DNA of 54,069 nucleotides from Alphaproteobacteria bacterium (GTDB taxonomy: Bacteria > Pseudomonadota > Alphaproteobacteria > Rhizobiales > Amorphaceae). Made by a program: the position numbers and the translations under genes. The stretch's first letter is position 1. Every line of letters starts with the position of its first letter. The DNA lies in contig JAUIJH010000016.1 of the NCBI GenBank assembly GCA_030431335.1, forward strand, positions 1-54,069, given 5' to 3'. The notes below the pieces were generated by a model. That model ran no database searches. It was given only the letters and a program-made list of their open reading frames with translations, and was not told the DNA's origin. This document shows positions 37,211-45,633 of this stretch, piece after piece.

Positions 37211-38890
37211 ATGCGCGACTTCGTTAAACAAACACGACGCGCGTTCTTAAGTAGCGTCGCGGCGACAGCAGTTCTTGCGCCGGGCGTGGTGCTCGCACAA
37301 GAAGCCGGCGAGCCGATCCGCGACATCGTCATCTGGGCCCGCACCCAGGCCGCCAATCCGCAAGCCTATACTGCCGCGCAGCTGATCGCGCAGGCGTGGG
37401 AAGGATTGGGGCTCAATGTCGAGATCCGCGGCGTGCCGCGGCCGCAGCAATCCGACGTGGTTTGGTACAATCGGGACAGCTGGGACACCACCATGTGGCA
37501 GATGGTCGGCCGCCCGGAACGCAGCGACCCGGATGAACTGGTCTACAACCTCTTCCATTCCACGACGGCCGAGTCCGGCTACAATTTCGTCGGCTACAAC
37601 AACCCCAAGTTCGACGCCGTCGCCGAGGCGCAGCGTATCGAGACCGACGACAACAAGCGTCAGGCGCTGATCAAGGAAGCGCAGGAGATCCTGGCCGCCG
37701 ACCAGCCCTACATGATGCTCGTTCACCCCAACAAGGTGTTCGCCTACAACAAGACCGTCTGGGATCCGGCCTCGATCGTCGAGCAGCCCGGCCTCGGCAT
37801 CAAGAATTTCTGGACCTTCGTCGGCGCCACGCCGGTGGGCGACCAGAAGGACATGATCATCAACTCGTCCGACGAGTTGAACGCCATCAACCCGCTCTAC
37901 ATCTCCGGCGCGACCGACAGCTGGATCACCGAGCTGATCTGGGACCGCCTGATGCGCATCGGCCCGGACGGGCTGCCGCAGCCATGGGCCGCGGAGAGCT
38001 ACAAGTGGGTCGACGAGACCACGCTCGAGCTCACCCTGCGCGACGGCATGACCTGGCACGACGGTCAGCCGGTGACGGTGGAAGACGTGATCTTCTCCTT
38101 CGAAGCGCCGGCGATGGGCGACGAAGCGCCCATGTACAAGCCCTTCGTCGAGAACATCACGGCGATGGAGAAGGTGGACGACAAGACGCTCAAGATGACG
38201 CTGAAGGAGCCCAGCGCCTCGTTCCTCACCTCCACCTTGAGCAAGATCAACCTCATTCCCGAGCACATCTGGGGCCCGATCCTGCAAGACCTGTTGACCA
38301 AGCCGGAGAATGCGGAGGCCTACGTCGAGGAAGGCCGCATCGGATCCGGTCCGTTCAAGTACGTCGACTGGTCGGTGCAGGACCAGGTGGTTCTGGCGGC
38401 CAACGAGGATCACTGGTCGGCGCCGAAGATGGATCGCTGGATCCTGCGCATCGTGCTCAACGTGGAAGCCGCGCTCGGCATGCTGCGGTCCGGCGAGCTC
38501 AACTTCCTGTCCGACTACACGGGCGATCCGCTGATCCTGGTGGAGCTTGCCGAGGCGGACCCGGACATCGAGATCGTGGAATCCACCGACATCGGCTTCC
38601 AGTTCCTCGCCTTCAACAACCGCCGGCCGCCCTTCAACGACGCCAACTTCCGCAGGGCGCTGAGCTTTGCCGTGCCGCGCGAGCTGATGGACGGCGCGGC
38701 CTGGAACGGCTACGCGGTGCCCTCCAACAGCGTCGTCTCGCCGGTGCTCCCGTTCTGGTACGACGACAAGGTGCTGCCCATCGAAACCGGCCCCGAGGTG
38801 GCCAAGAAGCTCCTGGAGGAGGGTGGCTACCAGATCGTCGACGGCAAGCTGCATTATCCGGCCGGCGGCAAGGAAACGCTGCAGCCTTGA
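37211..38890 (+). CDS. ABC peptide/opine-type substrate-binding protein, apparently circularly permuted (family 5)
   Basis: The 559-residue protein opens with a twin-arginine-like signal (QTRRAFLSSVAATAVLAPG). Residues about 37-205 then match what is normally the C-terminal third of family-5 binding proteins: AAQLIAQAWEGLGLNVEIRG, GYNNPKFDAVAEAQRIETDD, KRQALIKEAQEILAADQPYM. Residues about 212-559 match the normal N-terminal two thirds: LIWDRLMRIGPDGLPQPWAA, LELTLRDGMTWHDGQPVTVE, RIGSGPFKYVDW, FNDANFRRALSFAVPRELM. The protein ends at VAKKLLEEGGYQIVDGKLHY, exactly where the C-terminal lobe would normally follow. Total length is normal, so nothing is lost and the order is changed. GAGGAG precedes the ATG. 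The permease and ATPase genes follow at once, so it should be the working receptor of the importer. Confidence 0.88.
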   Translation: MRDFVKQTRRAFLSSVAATAVLAPGVVLAQEAGEPIRDIVIWARTQAANPQAYTAAQLIAQAWEGLGLNVEIRGVPRPQQSDVVWYNRDSWDTTMWQMVGRPERSDPDELVYNLFHSTTAESGYNFVGYNNPKFDAVAEAQRIETDDNKRQALIKEAQEILAADQPYMMLVHPNKVFAYNKTVWDPASIVEQPGLGIKNFWTFVGATPVGDQKDMIINSSDELNAINPLYISGATDSWITELIWDRLMRIGPDGLPQPWAAESYKWVDETTLELTLRDGMTWHDGQPVTVEDVIFSFEAPAMGDEAPMYKPFVENITAMEKVDDKTLKMTLKEPSASFLTSTLSKINLIPEHIWGPILQDLLTKPENAEAYVEEGRIGSGPFKYVDWSVQDQVVLAANEDHWSAPKMDRWILRIVLNVEAALGMLRSGELNFLSDYTGDPLILVELAEADPDIEIVESTDIGFQFLAFNNRRPPFNDANFRRALSFAVPRELMDGAAWNGYAVPSNSVVSPVLPFWYDDKVLPIETGPEVAKKLLEEGGYQIVDGKLHYPAGGKETLQP

Positions 38891-38923
38891 GCCGATACGA
38901 TCTCGTAAAGGCGGCGCAGTAGC

Positions 38924-39901
38924 GTGGAGTATATCGCCCGCAGGGTTCTCTACACGCTGTTCGTGCTTTGGGCGGTGGCATCAATTCTATTCTTGATGTT
39001 CCGCCTGATGCCGGGCGACCCTCGGGCCGCCTTCATCGACAACACGTTCACAGCGGAGCAGCAGCAACTGCTGCTCGTGCAGTTCGGGCTCGATCAGCCG
39101 CTCTACGTCCAGTACGGCAAGTACATGGTCAACCTCGTGCAGGGGGACCTCGGGATGTCCTTCATCTACAAGCGGCCGGTGGTCGAGATGGTGATGGAGG
39201 TCCTGCCCAACTCGCTGGTGCTGACGCTGACCTCGCTGATCATCGCCTACGCCTTCGGCATGGTCGCCGGCGCCTTCCTCGCCCGCATGCGCGGAACATG
39301 GGTGGAAGGCGTCACCATCCCGGTGGTGCTGGCGACGCGCGCCGCGCCGGAATTCTGGCTCGGCATGGTGTTCCTGGCGATCTTCTCGTTTTCGCTCGGC
39401 TGGTTTCCCGCCGGCGGGGCCTCGAGCGCAGGGATCACCTACGACAGCTTCTGGCAGCAACTCGTCTCGCCCGATTACTGGCGGCACCTGGCGCTGCCGG
39501 TCATCACGCTGACGCTCTACCTGCAAGGGCTGCCGCTGCTCCTGATGCGCTCCAACATGCTCGAAGTGATGGAGGACGAGTTCGTCACCATGGCGCGCAT
39601 GAAGGGGCTGTCGGAGTGGTCGATCGTGATGCGCCATGCCGCGCGCAACGCGCTGTTGCCGGTGGCGACGGCTTTCGCGCTCGGCGTCGGCTTCTCGATC
39701 TCGGGCAATGTCGTCATCGAGACGGTGTTCTCCTGGCCCGGCATCGGCCGGCTCCTGGTGACGGCGGTCTCCTCCAGCGACTATCCGCTCGCGCAAGGCG
39801 CGTTCTTGTTCATCACCGTGGTGTTTGTCGTGGCGAACCTCATCGCCGACATGCTCTACGCGGTCCTCGACCCCAGGGTGTCCCATGGCAGCGCAGGTTG
39901 A
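38924..39901 (+). CDS. ABC peptide transporter permease (DppB/OppB type)
   Basis: The 325-residue permease starts with GTG at 38924 behind an AAAGGCGG-type ribosome site. It shows the DppB pattern: RRVLYTLFVLWAVASILFLM (TM1), MPGDPRAAFIDNTFTAEQQQ, GQFGLDQPL-like VQFGLDQPLYVQYGKYM, GDLGMSFIYKRPVVEMVMEV, and the binding-protein-dependent transport loop EFVTMARMKGLSEWSIVMRH followed by the helix to VIETVFSWPGIGRLL. About six membrane segments are present. It overlaps the following permease gene by 17 bases in one continuous operon. Confidence 0.95.
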   Translation: MEYIARRVLYTLFVLWAVASILFLMFRLMPGDPRAAFIDNTFTAEQQQLLLVQFGLDQPLYVQYGKYMVNLVQGDLGMSFIYKRPVVEMVMEVLPNSLVLTLTSLIIAYAFGMVAGAFLARMRGTWVEGVTIPVVLATRAAPEFWLGMVFLAIFSFSLGWFPAGGASSAGITYDSFWQQLVSPDYWRHLALPVITLTLYLQGLPLLLMRSNMLEVMEDEFVTMARMKGLSEWSIVMRHAARNALLPVATAFALGVGFSISGNVVIETVFSWPGIGRLLVTAVSSSDYPLAQGAFLFITVVFVVANLIADMLYAVLDPRVSHGSAG

Positions 39902-40799
39902 TACGAGCCCGGCGGGGGCGGCGGCCAAGCCGCGAGCCGCCTGGCATCGGCGCCTCAAGCAGGTGCTGCCGACGAGCGATCCATTCGCGGTGGCGGGGAT
40001 CCTCATTTACGTGGTGTTCATCCTCGTCGCGATCTTCGCCGACCAGCTGGCGACGCACGACCCGATGGAGATCCTGTTCACCGACACCTACAAGCTCGCC
40101 CGCTCGCTGCCGCCGGGGCCGGACCATCTGCTCGGCACCACCAATGTCGGGCGCGACATCTACTCCCAGCTCATCTACGGCACCCGCGGGGCGCTGTTGA
40201 TCGGCTTTGCGGCGGCGGCGGCGGTGGTGGCCGTGGGCACCCTGGTGGGGCTGGTGTCCGGCTATCTCGGCGGCTGGGTCGACAACGTGCTGATGCGCCT
40301 CGCCGACATCGCGCTCGGCATTCCCTTCCTGCCGTTCGTGGTGGTGCTCGCCGCCTTCCTGCGGCCCTCGATGTGGAACGTGGTGTTCGCCATCACCATC
40401 CTGCTGTGGCCCAATTCGGGACGGGTCATCCGCAGCCAGGTGCTGAGCGTGCGCGAGCGGGCGTTCGTGGAGGCGGCCGTCGTCACCGGCGCGTCCAAGG
40501 CGCAGATCCTGTTCGTGCACATCGCGCCCAACGTGCTGCCGCTGAGCTTCCTCTACGGCTCCATCGCGGTGGGCTGGGCGATCCTGACGGAAGCGTCGAT
40601 CTCGTTCCTCGGCTTCGGCCCCTCCGACACGGTGACCTGGGGCTACATGCTGCAGGACGCCTACGCCAGCCAGGCGCTGTCGCGGGGGCACTACAACTGG
40701 TTCGTGCCGCCCGGCGTGTGCATCATCCTGGTGGTGCTCGCCGGCTTCTTCATCACCCGGGGCTACGAGGAAATCCTCTTCCCCAAACTGAGAAGGTGA
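39885..40799 (+). CDS. ABC peptide transporter permease (DppC/OppC type)
   Basis: The 304-residue permease matches DppC: a soluble N-terminus, TM1 (AVAGILIYVVFILVAIFADQ), LLGTTNVGRDIYSQLIYGTR, GYLGGWVDNVLMRLADIALG, the EAA-type loop RAFVEAAVVTGASKAQILFV with HIAPNVLPLS, and EASISFLGFGPSDTVTWGYM. I chose the ATG at 39885 because the frame upstream lies inside the DppB gene and family homology starts with the soluble tail. It ends one base before the first ATPase gene. Confidence 0.95.
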   Translation: MAAQVDTSPAGAAAKPRAAWHRRLKQVLPTSDPFAVAGILIYVVFILVAIFADQLATHDPMEILFTDTYKLARSLPPGPDHLLGTTNVGRDIYSQLIYGTRGALLIGFAAAAAVVAVGTLVGLVSGYLGGWVDNVLMRLADIALGIPFLPFVVVLAAFLRPSMWNVVFAITILLWPNSGRVIRSQVLSVRERAFVEAAVVTGASKAQILFVHIAPNVLPLSFLYGSIAVGWAILTEASISFLGFGPSDTVTWGYMLQDAYASQALSRGHYNWFVPPGVCIILVVLAGFFITRGYEEILFPKLRR

Positions 40800-40800
40800 C

Positions 40801-41820
40801 ATGGCGCTCCTGTCCATCGAAGACCTCTCGCTCCACTACGTGACATCGCGCGGGGTGGCGCGCGCCGTGGACGGCGCCTCGCTCAGCGTGGAGCGGGGGC
40901 AGGTGGTCGGTCTGGTGGGCGAATCGGGCTGCGGCAAGACCACGCTGGCGCGTGCCGTCACGGGGGTCATCCCGCGTTCGGCACGCATTGTCGGCGGCAA
41001 GATCATGTTCGACGGAATGGACCTCGTCACCGCCTCGCGGCGCGATGCGAACCGGCTCAGATGGCGCGAGATCTCCTTCGTGCCGCAGAGCGCGATGAAC
41101 TCGCTCGATCCGGTCTACCGCGTCGGCACCCAGCTCATGGAGGTGCTGACCGACCGCGGCGGCATGGACCGGCGCAAGGCCAAGGCCCGCGCGGCCGAGT
41201 TGTTCGAGATGGTGGGCATCGGCGTCGACCGGCTGCACGACTACCCGCACCAATTCTCCGGCGGGATGCGCCAGCGCGCGGCCATCGCCCTCGGGCTCGC
41301 GCTGTCGCCCAAGCTCGTCATCGCCGACGAGCCGGTCACGGCGCTCGACGTGGTGGTGCAGCGCCAGGTGCTCGACCTGATCCGCCGGCTGCAGCAGGAG
41401 CTGTCGCTGTCCGTCATCATCGTGACGCACGACATTTCGGTGGTCGCCTATCTGTGCGACGCGGTGGCGGTGATGTACGCGGGCAAGGTGGTGGAGGTGG
41501 GGCGCGCGGCGGACGTGCTCAACGCGCCGGACCACCCCTATACGATGGGCCTCTACAACGCCTTCCCGGACCTGGAGCGCAGCCAGCGGCGGCTGACGCC
41601 CATCGCCGGCGCGCCGCCGAGCCTCATCGACCCGCCCTCGGGGTGCCGGTTCGAGCCGCGCTGCCCGTTCAGCATCGCCAAGTGCGGCGAGGAACCGCCG
41701 CTGGAGGAAATCCGCGCCGGGCACCGGGCCGCGTGCTGGCGCACCGGCGACGCTGCGGAGTTGCGCGAGAAGGCCGCCGACGTCGCCACCTGGGAACAGC
41801 GCGAGGGGGTGGGGGCATGA
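40801..41820 (+). CDS. ABC peptide transporter ATP-binding protein (DppD/OppD type)
   Basis: The 339-residue ATPase has Walker A GESGCGKTT (residues 40-48), Q-loop PQSAMNSLDPVYRVGTQ, signature FSGGMRQR, Walker B PKLVIADEPVTALDVVVQ and the switch His in IVTHDISVVAYL. The oligopeptide-specific C-terminus (PPSLIDPPSGCRFEPRCPF followed by a spaced cysteine, CGEE, and CWRTGD) could hold an iron-sulfur cluster as in related OppD/DppD proteins. ATGA overlap with the next ATPase gene. Confidence 0.95.
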   Translation: MALLSIEDLSLHYVTSRGVARAVDGASLSVERGQVVGLVGESGCGKTTLARAVTGVIPRSARIVGGKIMFDGMDLVTASRRDANRLRWREISFVPQSAMNSLDPVYRVGTQLMEVLTDRGGMDRRKAKARAAELFEMVGIGVDRLHDYPHQFSGGMRQRAAIALGLALSPKLVIADEPVTALDVVVQRQVLDLIRRLQQELSLSVIIVTHDISVVAYLCDAVAVMYAGKVVEVGRAADVLNAPDHPYTMGLYNAFPDLERSQRRLTPIAGAPPSLIDPPSGCRFEPRCPFSIAKCGEEPPLEEIRAGHRAACWRTGDAAELREKAADVATWEQREGVGA

Positions 41821-42806
41821 GCGAGGCGCTCCTGCGCGTCGACCGCGCGGCCAAGCATTTCCGCGTCAGCCGTTCCATCGGCGACGTCTTCGCCGGGCGC
41901 CACCGGGTGGTTAAGGCCGTGGATGGGGTGACGTTCGCGCTGGGCAAGGGCGAAAGCGTCGGAGTGGTGGGCGAATCGGGCTGTGGCAAGACCACGCTGG
42001 GGCGCATGCTGCTCAAGCTGATCGCGCCGTCCGAAGGCGCGATCGAGTTCGACGGGGTGGACATCGCCACGCTGTCCGGCGACGCGCTCCTGGACTTCCG
42101 CCGCCGCGCGCAGCTCGTGTTCCAGAACCCGTTCGACGCGCTCAATCCGCGCTTCACCATCAAGTCCGCGCTGGCCGAGCCCCTGAAGAACACGCACGTC
42201 CCGAAGGGCGAGCACGAGGCGCGGATGCTGGAGGCGATGCAGCGCGTGCGGCTGCAGGACGTGGAGGCCTATTACGGGCAGTATCCGCACCAGCTTTCGG
42301 GCGGCCAGTTGCAGCGGGTGGTGCTCGCGCGGGCGCTGGTGCTGGAGCCGGAATTCATCGTCGCGGACGAGCCGGTGTCGATGCTGGACGTGTCGGTGCG
42401 CGCCGGCATCCTCAACGTGATGCGCGAGATCGGCGAGGAGATGGGCATCGCCGCCATCTACATTTCGCACGACCTGGCGCTGGTGCGTTACGTGTGCAGC
42501 CGCACCATCACCATGTATCTGGGCATGGTGGTGGAGGACGGGCCGACGGAGGAGGTGGTGCGCCGGCCGCAGCACCCCTATACGCAGGCGCTGGTCAAGG
42601 CCGTGCCCACCCCGCACCTCGATCAGTCGCACGACGAGCTGCCCATCCGCGGCGGTATGCCGAACCCGCTCAACCCGCCCTCGGGCTGCCGCTTCCGCGA
42701 CCGCTGCCCGTACGCCTTCGCGCGCTGCGCCGAGGAGACGCCGCCGCTCAGGCAGGTGGCGCCCAAGCACTTCGCCGCCTGCCACCTGCACGACCAGGCG
42801 GCCTGA
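41817..42806 (+). CDS. ABC peptide transporter ATP-binding protein (DppF/OppF type)
   Basis: The 329-residue second ATPase has Walker A GESGCGKTT (residues 52-60), VFQNPFDALNPRFTIKSALA, signature LSGGQLQR, Walker B PEFIVADEPVSMLDVSVRAG and switch ISHDLALVRYVC. The C-terminal cysteine cluster appears as GCRFRDRCPYAFARC and ACHLHD. The start at 41817 overlaps the first ATPase stop; the longer frame to 41061 is antisense-free overlap with that gene. It is the last gene of the importer operon and is followed by a stem-loop shared with the convergent TRAP genes. Confidence 0.95.
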   Translation: MSEALLRVDRAAKHFRVSRSIGDVFAGRHRVVKAVDGVTFALGKGESVGVVGESGCGKTTLGRMLLKLIAPSEGAIEFDGVDIATLSGDALLDFRRRAQLVFQNPFDALNPRFTIKSALAEPLKNTHVPKGEHEARMLEAMQRVRLQDVEAYYGQYPHQLSGGQLQRVVLARALVLEPEFIVADEPVSMLDVSVRAGILNVMREIGEEMGIAAIYISHDLALVRYVCSRTITMYLGMVVEDGPTEEVVRRPQHPYTQALVKAVPTPHLDQSHDELPIRGGMPNPLNPPSGCRFRDRCPYAFARCAEETPPLRQVAPKHFAACHLHDQAA

Positions 42807-42810
42807 GCCG

Positions 42811-42834
42811 GCCTCATCTATCCGTAGATGAGGC
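42811..42834. terminator. Bidirectional stem-loop between the convergent importer and TRAP operons
   Basis: A perfect 10-base-pair stem (gcctcatcta / tagatgaggc) closes a four-base tccg loop, starting five bases after the importer ATPase stop. It includes the TRAP large-subunit stop codon, so it is partly coding. It is placed to stop both convergent transcripts, but neither side has a clear T run. Confidence 0.55.
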
Positions 42835-44089
42835 GCGGCAGCAGCGTGACGACGCTCGGGACGAAGACCATCAGCAGCACGACCAGCAGCATCACCCCGA
42901 CGAAGGGCCAGACGGTGACCTTGTTGATCGAGACGCGGGCGATGGCCGAGGCGATGTAGAGCTGCAATCCCACTGGCGGCGTCACCGTGCCGATCAGGAT
43001 GGTCACGATCACGATCAGCGCGAACTGTAGCTCGTCGAGGCCGTAGATCGGCACCAGCGGCATGAAGACGGGCACGAAGATCAGGAGCGCCGCGGTGCCC
43101 TCGATGAACAGCCCCACCACGATCAGAAGCGCGACCACGATGAGGAGGAGCGCCGTCTCGCTGGTGGTGATGCCCTGCAATGCGTCGCCGACGATGAAGC
43201 CGAAGCCGTTGATCGTCAGCGCGAAGCCAAACACCGATGCGGCGGCGAGGATGTAGACGGGCACCGCCGTCACCTCGACGGTTTCGGCCAGCAGCGGGCC
43301 GAGGTCGGACAGCTTGAGATCGCGGTAGACGAAGAGACCGATGACGAGGCCGTAGACGCAGGCGATGACACCGGCCTCCGTCGCCGTCGTCGCGCCCGAA
43401 AAGATGCCGCCCAGGATGATGACGGGGGCCAGGAGCGCCGGCAGCGCCGAGACGATGACCGGAAAGCGGGCCCGCCACGGCACGCGCTCGGAGCGCGGAT
43501 AGTGGCGCCGGCGCGAGATGATGGAGACGACGATCATCAGCGCGAAGCCGATCAGAAGGCCCGGGATGAGGCCCGCGACGAACAGGGCGCCGATGGAAAG
43601 GTTGGTGAGAGAGCCGTAGATCACCATCACGATGGAGGGCGGGATGATCGGCCCGATGGTGGCCGAGGCGGCGGTGATGCCGGCGGCGAAGCCGGCGTCG
43701 TAGCCTTCCTTCTTCATGGTCGGGATGATCATGGAGCCCATCGCGGCCGCGTCGGCGGATGCGGAGCCGGAGATGCCGGAGAAGAAGATGCTGGCGACGA
43801 CGTTCACCTGTGCCGTGCCGCCATGGAAGTGGCCGACGAAGCAGCGCGCCACATGGACGAGGCGCGTCGTCAGCCCCGCCCGGTTCATGATGACGCCGGC
43901 GAAGACGAAGAACGGCACCGCCAGCAGCGTGAAGGAGTTGACCGCGCTCAACATGCGCTCGGCCAGCACGGTGATGGGCATTCCGGCCATCATCAGGCTG
44001 ACGATGGAGGCCATCAGCATGGAGCTTGCGACCGAGACGCCGAGGAACAGGAGGATGATGAAGATCGCGAAGAGGAGCAGGAGCGCCAT
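42818..44089 (-). CDS. TRAP transporter large permease subunit (DctM)
   Basis: The 423-residue membrane protein is the ion-coupled large subunit of a TRAP importer: LLLFAIFIILLFLGVSVASS (TM1), LLAVPFFVFAGVIMNRAGLT, the highly conserved GISGSASADAAAMGSMIIP, YDAGFAAGITAASATIGPII and PPSIVMVIYGSLTNLSIGAL, with about twelve segments. It lies nine bases after the small subunit gene. Its stop is inside the stem-loop shared with the convergent ABC operon. Confidence 0.95.
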   Translation of the reverse strand: MALLLLFAIFIILLFLGVSVASSMLMASIVSLMMAGMPITVLAERMLSAVNSFTLLAVPFFVFAGVIMNRAGLTTRLVHVARCFVGHFHGGTAQVNVVASIFFSGISGSASADAAAMGSMIIPTMKKEGYDAGFAAGITAASATIGPIIPPSIVMVIYGSLTNLSIGALFVAGLIPGLLIGFALMIVVSIISRRRHYPRSERVPWRARFPVIVSALPALLAPVIILGGIFSGATTATEAGVIACVYGLVIGLFVYRDLKLSDLGPLLAETVEVTAVPVYILAAASVFGFALTINGFGFIVGDALQGITTSETALLLIVVALLIVVGLFIEGTAALLIFVPVFMPLVPIYGLDELQFALIVIVTILIGTVTPPVGLQLYIASAIARVSINKVTVWPFVGVMLLVVLLMVFVPSVVTLLPRLIYG

Positions 44090-44098
44090 GAAAGCGAG

Positions 44099-44584
44099 CT
44101 ATGCCCCGGGCGGGCGGCGAAGGCCGCGCAGAAGGAACAGGACCATCAGCACCGCGCCCACCGGCACGGCGAGATAGAAGACGACCTGGGGGGCGCCGTC
44201 GATGGTGTAGAATTCGGAGTAGCGGTTGCGCCAGACGACGATCACGCCCGAGTAGATGATGAAGCAGAGGCAGACGAGATCGACGACGCGCCGCAAGATG
44301 TCGGTGGCGCGGATGTCGCGCGGGCCGAGGCGCTGCACGAAGACATCGACCCGGATGTGGGCATCGTGGGCGAGGGCGACCGCCGCCCCGATGAAGGTGA
44401 CCCAGACGAAGAGGTAGCGGCCCACCTCCTCGACCCAGGCGCGCGGGTCGCTGAACACGAAGCGCAGCACGACCTGCGCGAACGTGAGAGCGACCGTTGC
44501 CGCAAGGAACACCGACGCGATTGCGATGAGCACGCGAACCGCTCGGCTTTTTTCGACTTCGCGATCCGCGTCAGCGTCCGACAT
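44099..44584 (-). CDS. TRAP transporter small permease subunit (DctQ)
   Basis: The 161-residue protein has four membrane helices and the DctQ pattern TFAQVVLRFVFSDPRAWVEE, GRYLFVWVTFIGAAVALAH, HIRVDVFVQRLGPR. It is encoded between the binding protein (12 bases) and the large subunit (9 bases). Start MSDADADREVEKSRAVRVLI. Confidence 0.92.
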   Translation of the reverse strand: MSDADADREVEKSRAVRVLIAIASVFLAATVALTFAQVVLRFVFSDPRAWVEEVGRYLFVWVTFIGAAVALAHDAHIRVDVFVQRLGPRDIRATDILRRVVDLVCLCFIIYSGVIVVWRNRYSEFYTIDGAPQVVFYLAVPVGAVLMVLFLLRGLRRPPGA

Positions 44585-44596
44585 GGCGGCCTCAGC

Positions 44597-45586
44597 TCAC
44601 TCGGACTTCTCGAGGAGCTCGATGTAGTGATCGCTGCCGGGCGCGCGGCTTGCCACCTCGTCCCAGAGCGGGTGCATCGCATCGGCCCAGGCGCCGATGT
44701 TCTCGGCCGGCACCACCGAGACGCCCAGTGCCTCGAGCTTGCCGTAGGCCTCTTCCTCGCCGGGGATGGAGATGGTCTCGTCGGCCCAGGCGGCGGCGTC
44801 GACGGCGGACTGGCGCAGGATTTCCTGCAATTCCGGCGACAACGCGTTGTAGCGGTCCTCGTTCATGCCGATCAGCATGGTGCCGAACATGTGGCCGGTG
44901 CGCACGAGGGATTCGCTGACTTCGTTGAACTTCATGTCGAGCGCGGCCATGGCCGGGCTTTCCAGGCCCGCCGCCACGCCGGTCTGCATCGCGGTATAGA
45001 CTTCGCCCCAGGTCACCGGGGTCGGCTTGGCGCCCAACAGCTCGAACATGCGGATCCACACCAGGCTCTCGGGCGAGCGCATCTTCACGCCGTCCATCCC
45101 CTCCACGTTGGTGATGGGATCGCCGCGGAACAGCATGTCGCGGAAGCCGAGGCCGATATAGGCGAGGACTTCGGTGTTGCTGTTCTCGCGCACGCCGTCG
45201 GCCAGGTCCTTGCCGAACTCGCCGTGGAAGGCGTTCATCGCATGGTCCCAGCTCTTGAAGATGAAGGGCAGCGAAGTCACGGCGATGGGCGGATAGACCT
45301 TGTCGAGGATGCCGGTGGAGGTGATCGTGATGTCGATCGCCCCCTGGTTCAGGAGGTCGTACGCCTCACGCTCCTGGCCGAGCTGCGCGGCGGGGAAGAT
45401 CTGGATGCGGACGTCGCCGCCCGTGCGCTCTTCCACCAGCTCGGCGAATTTCTTGGCCGTCTGGTCGACGGTGCCGCCGACCGCATGGTGGTGAGCCATG
45501 CGGAACGTCTGCGCGGCGGCGGGCGTGGCCGCCAACGCCGCGCCGATTGCCGCAGCAAAAAGCGAAGCCTTCAGTCTGGTGAGCAT
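44597..45586 (-). CDS. TRAP transporter substrate-binding protein (DctP)
   Basis: The 329-residue periplasmic protein has a Sec signal (FAAAIGAALAATPAAAQ) and the DctP family pattern: FRMAHHHAVGGTVDQTAKKF, GGDVRIQIFPAAQLGQEREA, IDITITSTGILDKVYPPIAV, the carboxylate-binding arginine region around GVKMRSPESLVWIRMFELLG, and TPVTWGEVYTAMQTGVAAGL. TRAP systems of this type import organic acids, often carboxylates or amino-acid derivatives, using a sodium gradient. An AAAGGG site precedes the ATG. It follows the M24 peptidase gene by 47 bases, so the imported compound may be an amide or peptide acid cleaved by that enzyme. Confidence 0.93.
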   Translation of the reverse strand: MLTRLKASLFAAAIGAALAATPAAAQTFRMAHHHAVGGTVDQTAKKFAELVEERTGGDVRIQIFPAAQLGQEREAYDLLNQGAIDITITSTGILDKVYPPIAVTSLPFIFKSWDHAMNAFHGEFGKDLADGVRENSNTEVLAYIGLGFRDMLFRGDPITNVEGMDGVKMRSPESLVWIRMFELLGAKPTPVTWGEVYTAMQTGVAAGLESPAMAALDMKFNEVSESLVRTGHMFGTMLIGMNEDRYNALSPELQEILRQSAVDAAAWADETISIPGEEEAYGKLEALGVSVVPAENIGAWADAMHPLWDEVASRAPGSDHYIELLEKSE

Positions 45587-45633
45587 CGGGTTGCCCTTTC
45601 GATTGGCTATGCGTGACGAGTTCGGTGGCGCCG

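Noticed and set aside
43502..45616. A 704-residue plus-strand open frame opposite the TRAP genes
   Set aside because: Mirror of three real TRAP genes; composition is Asp/His/Glu/Arg-rich and shows no fold.
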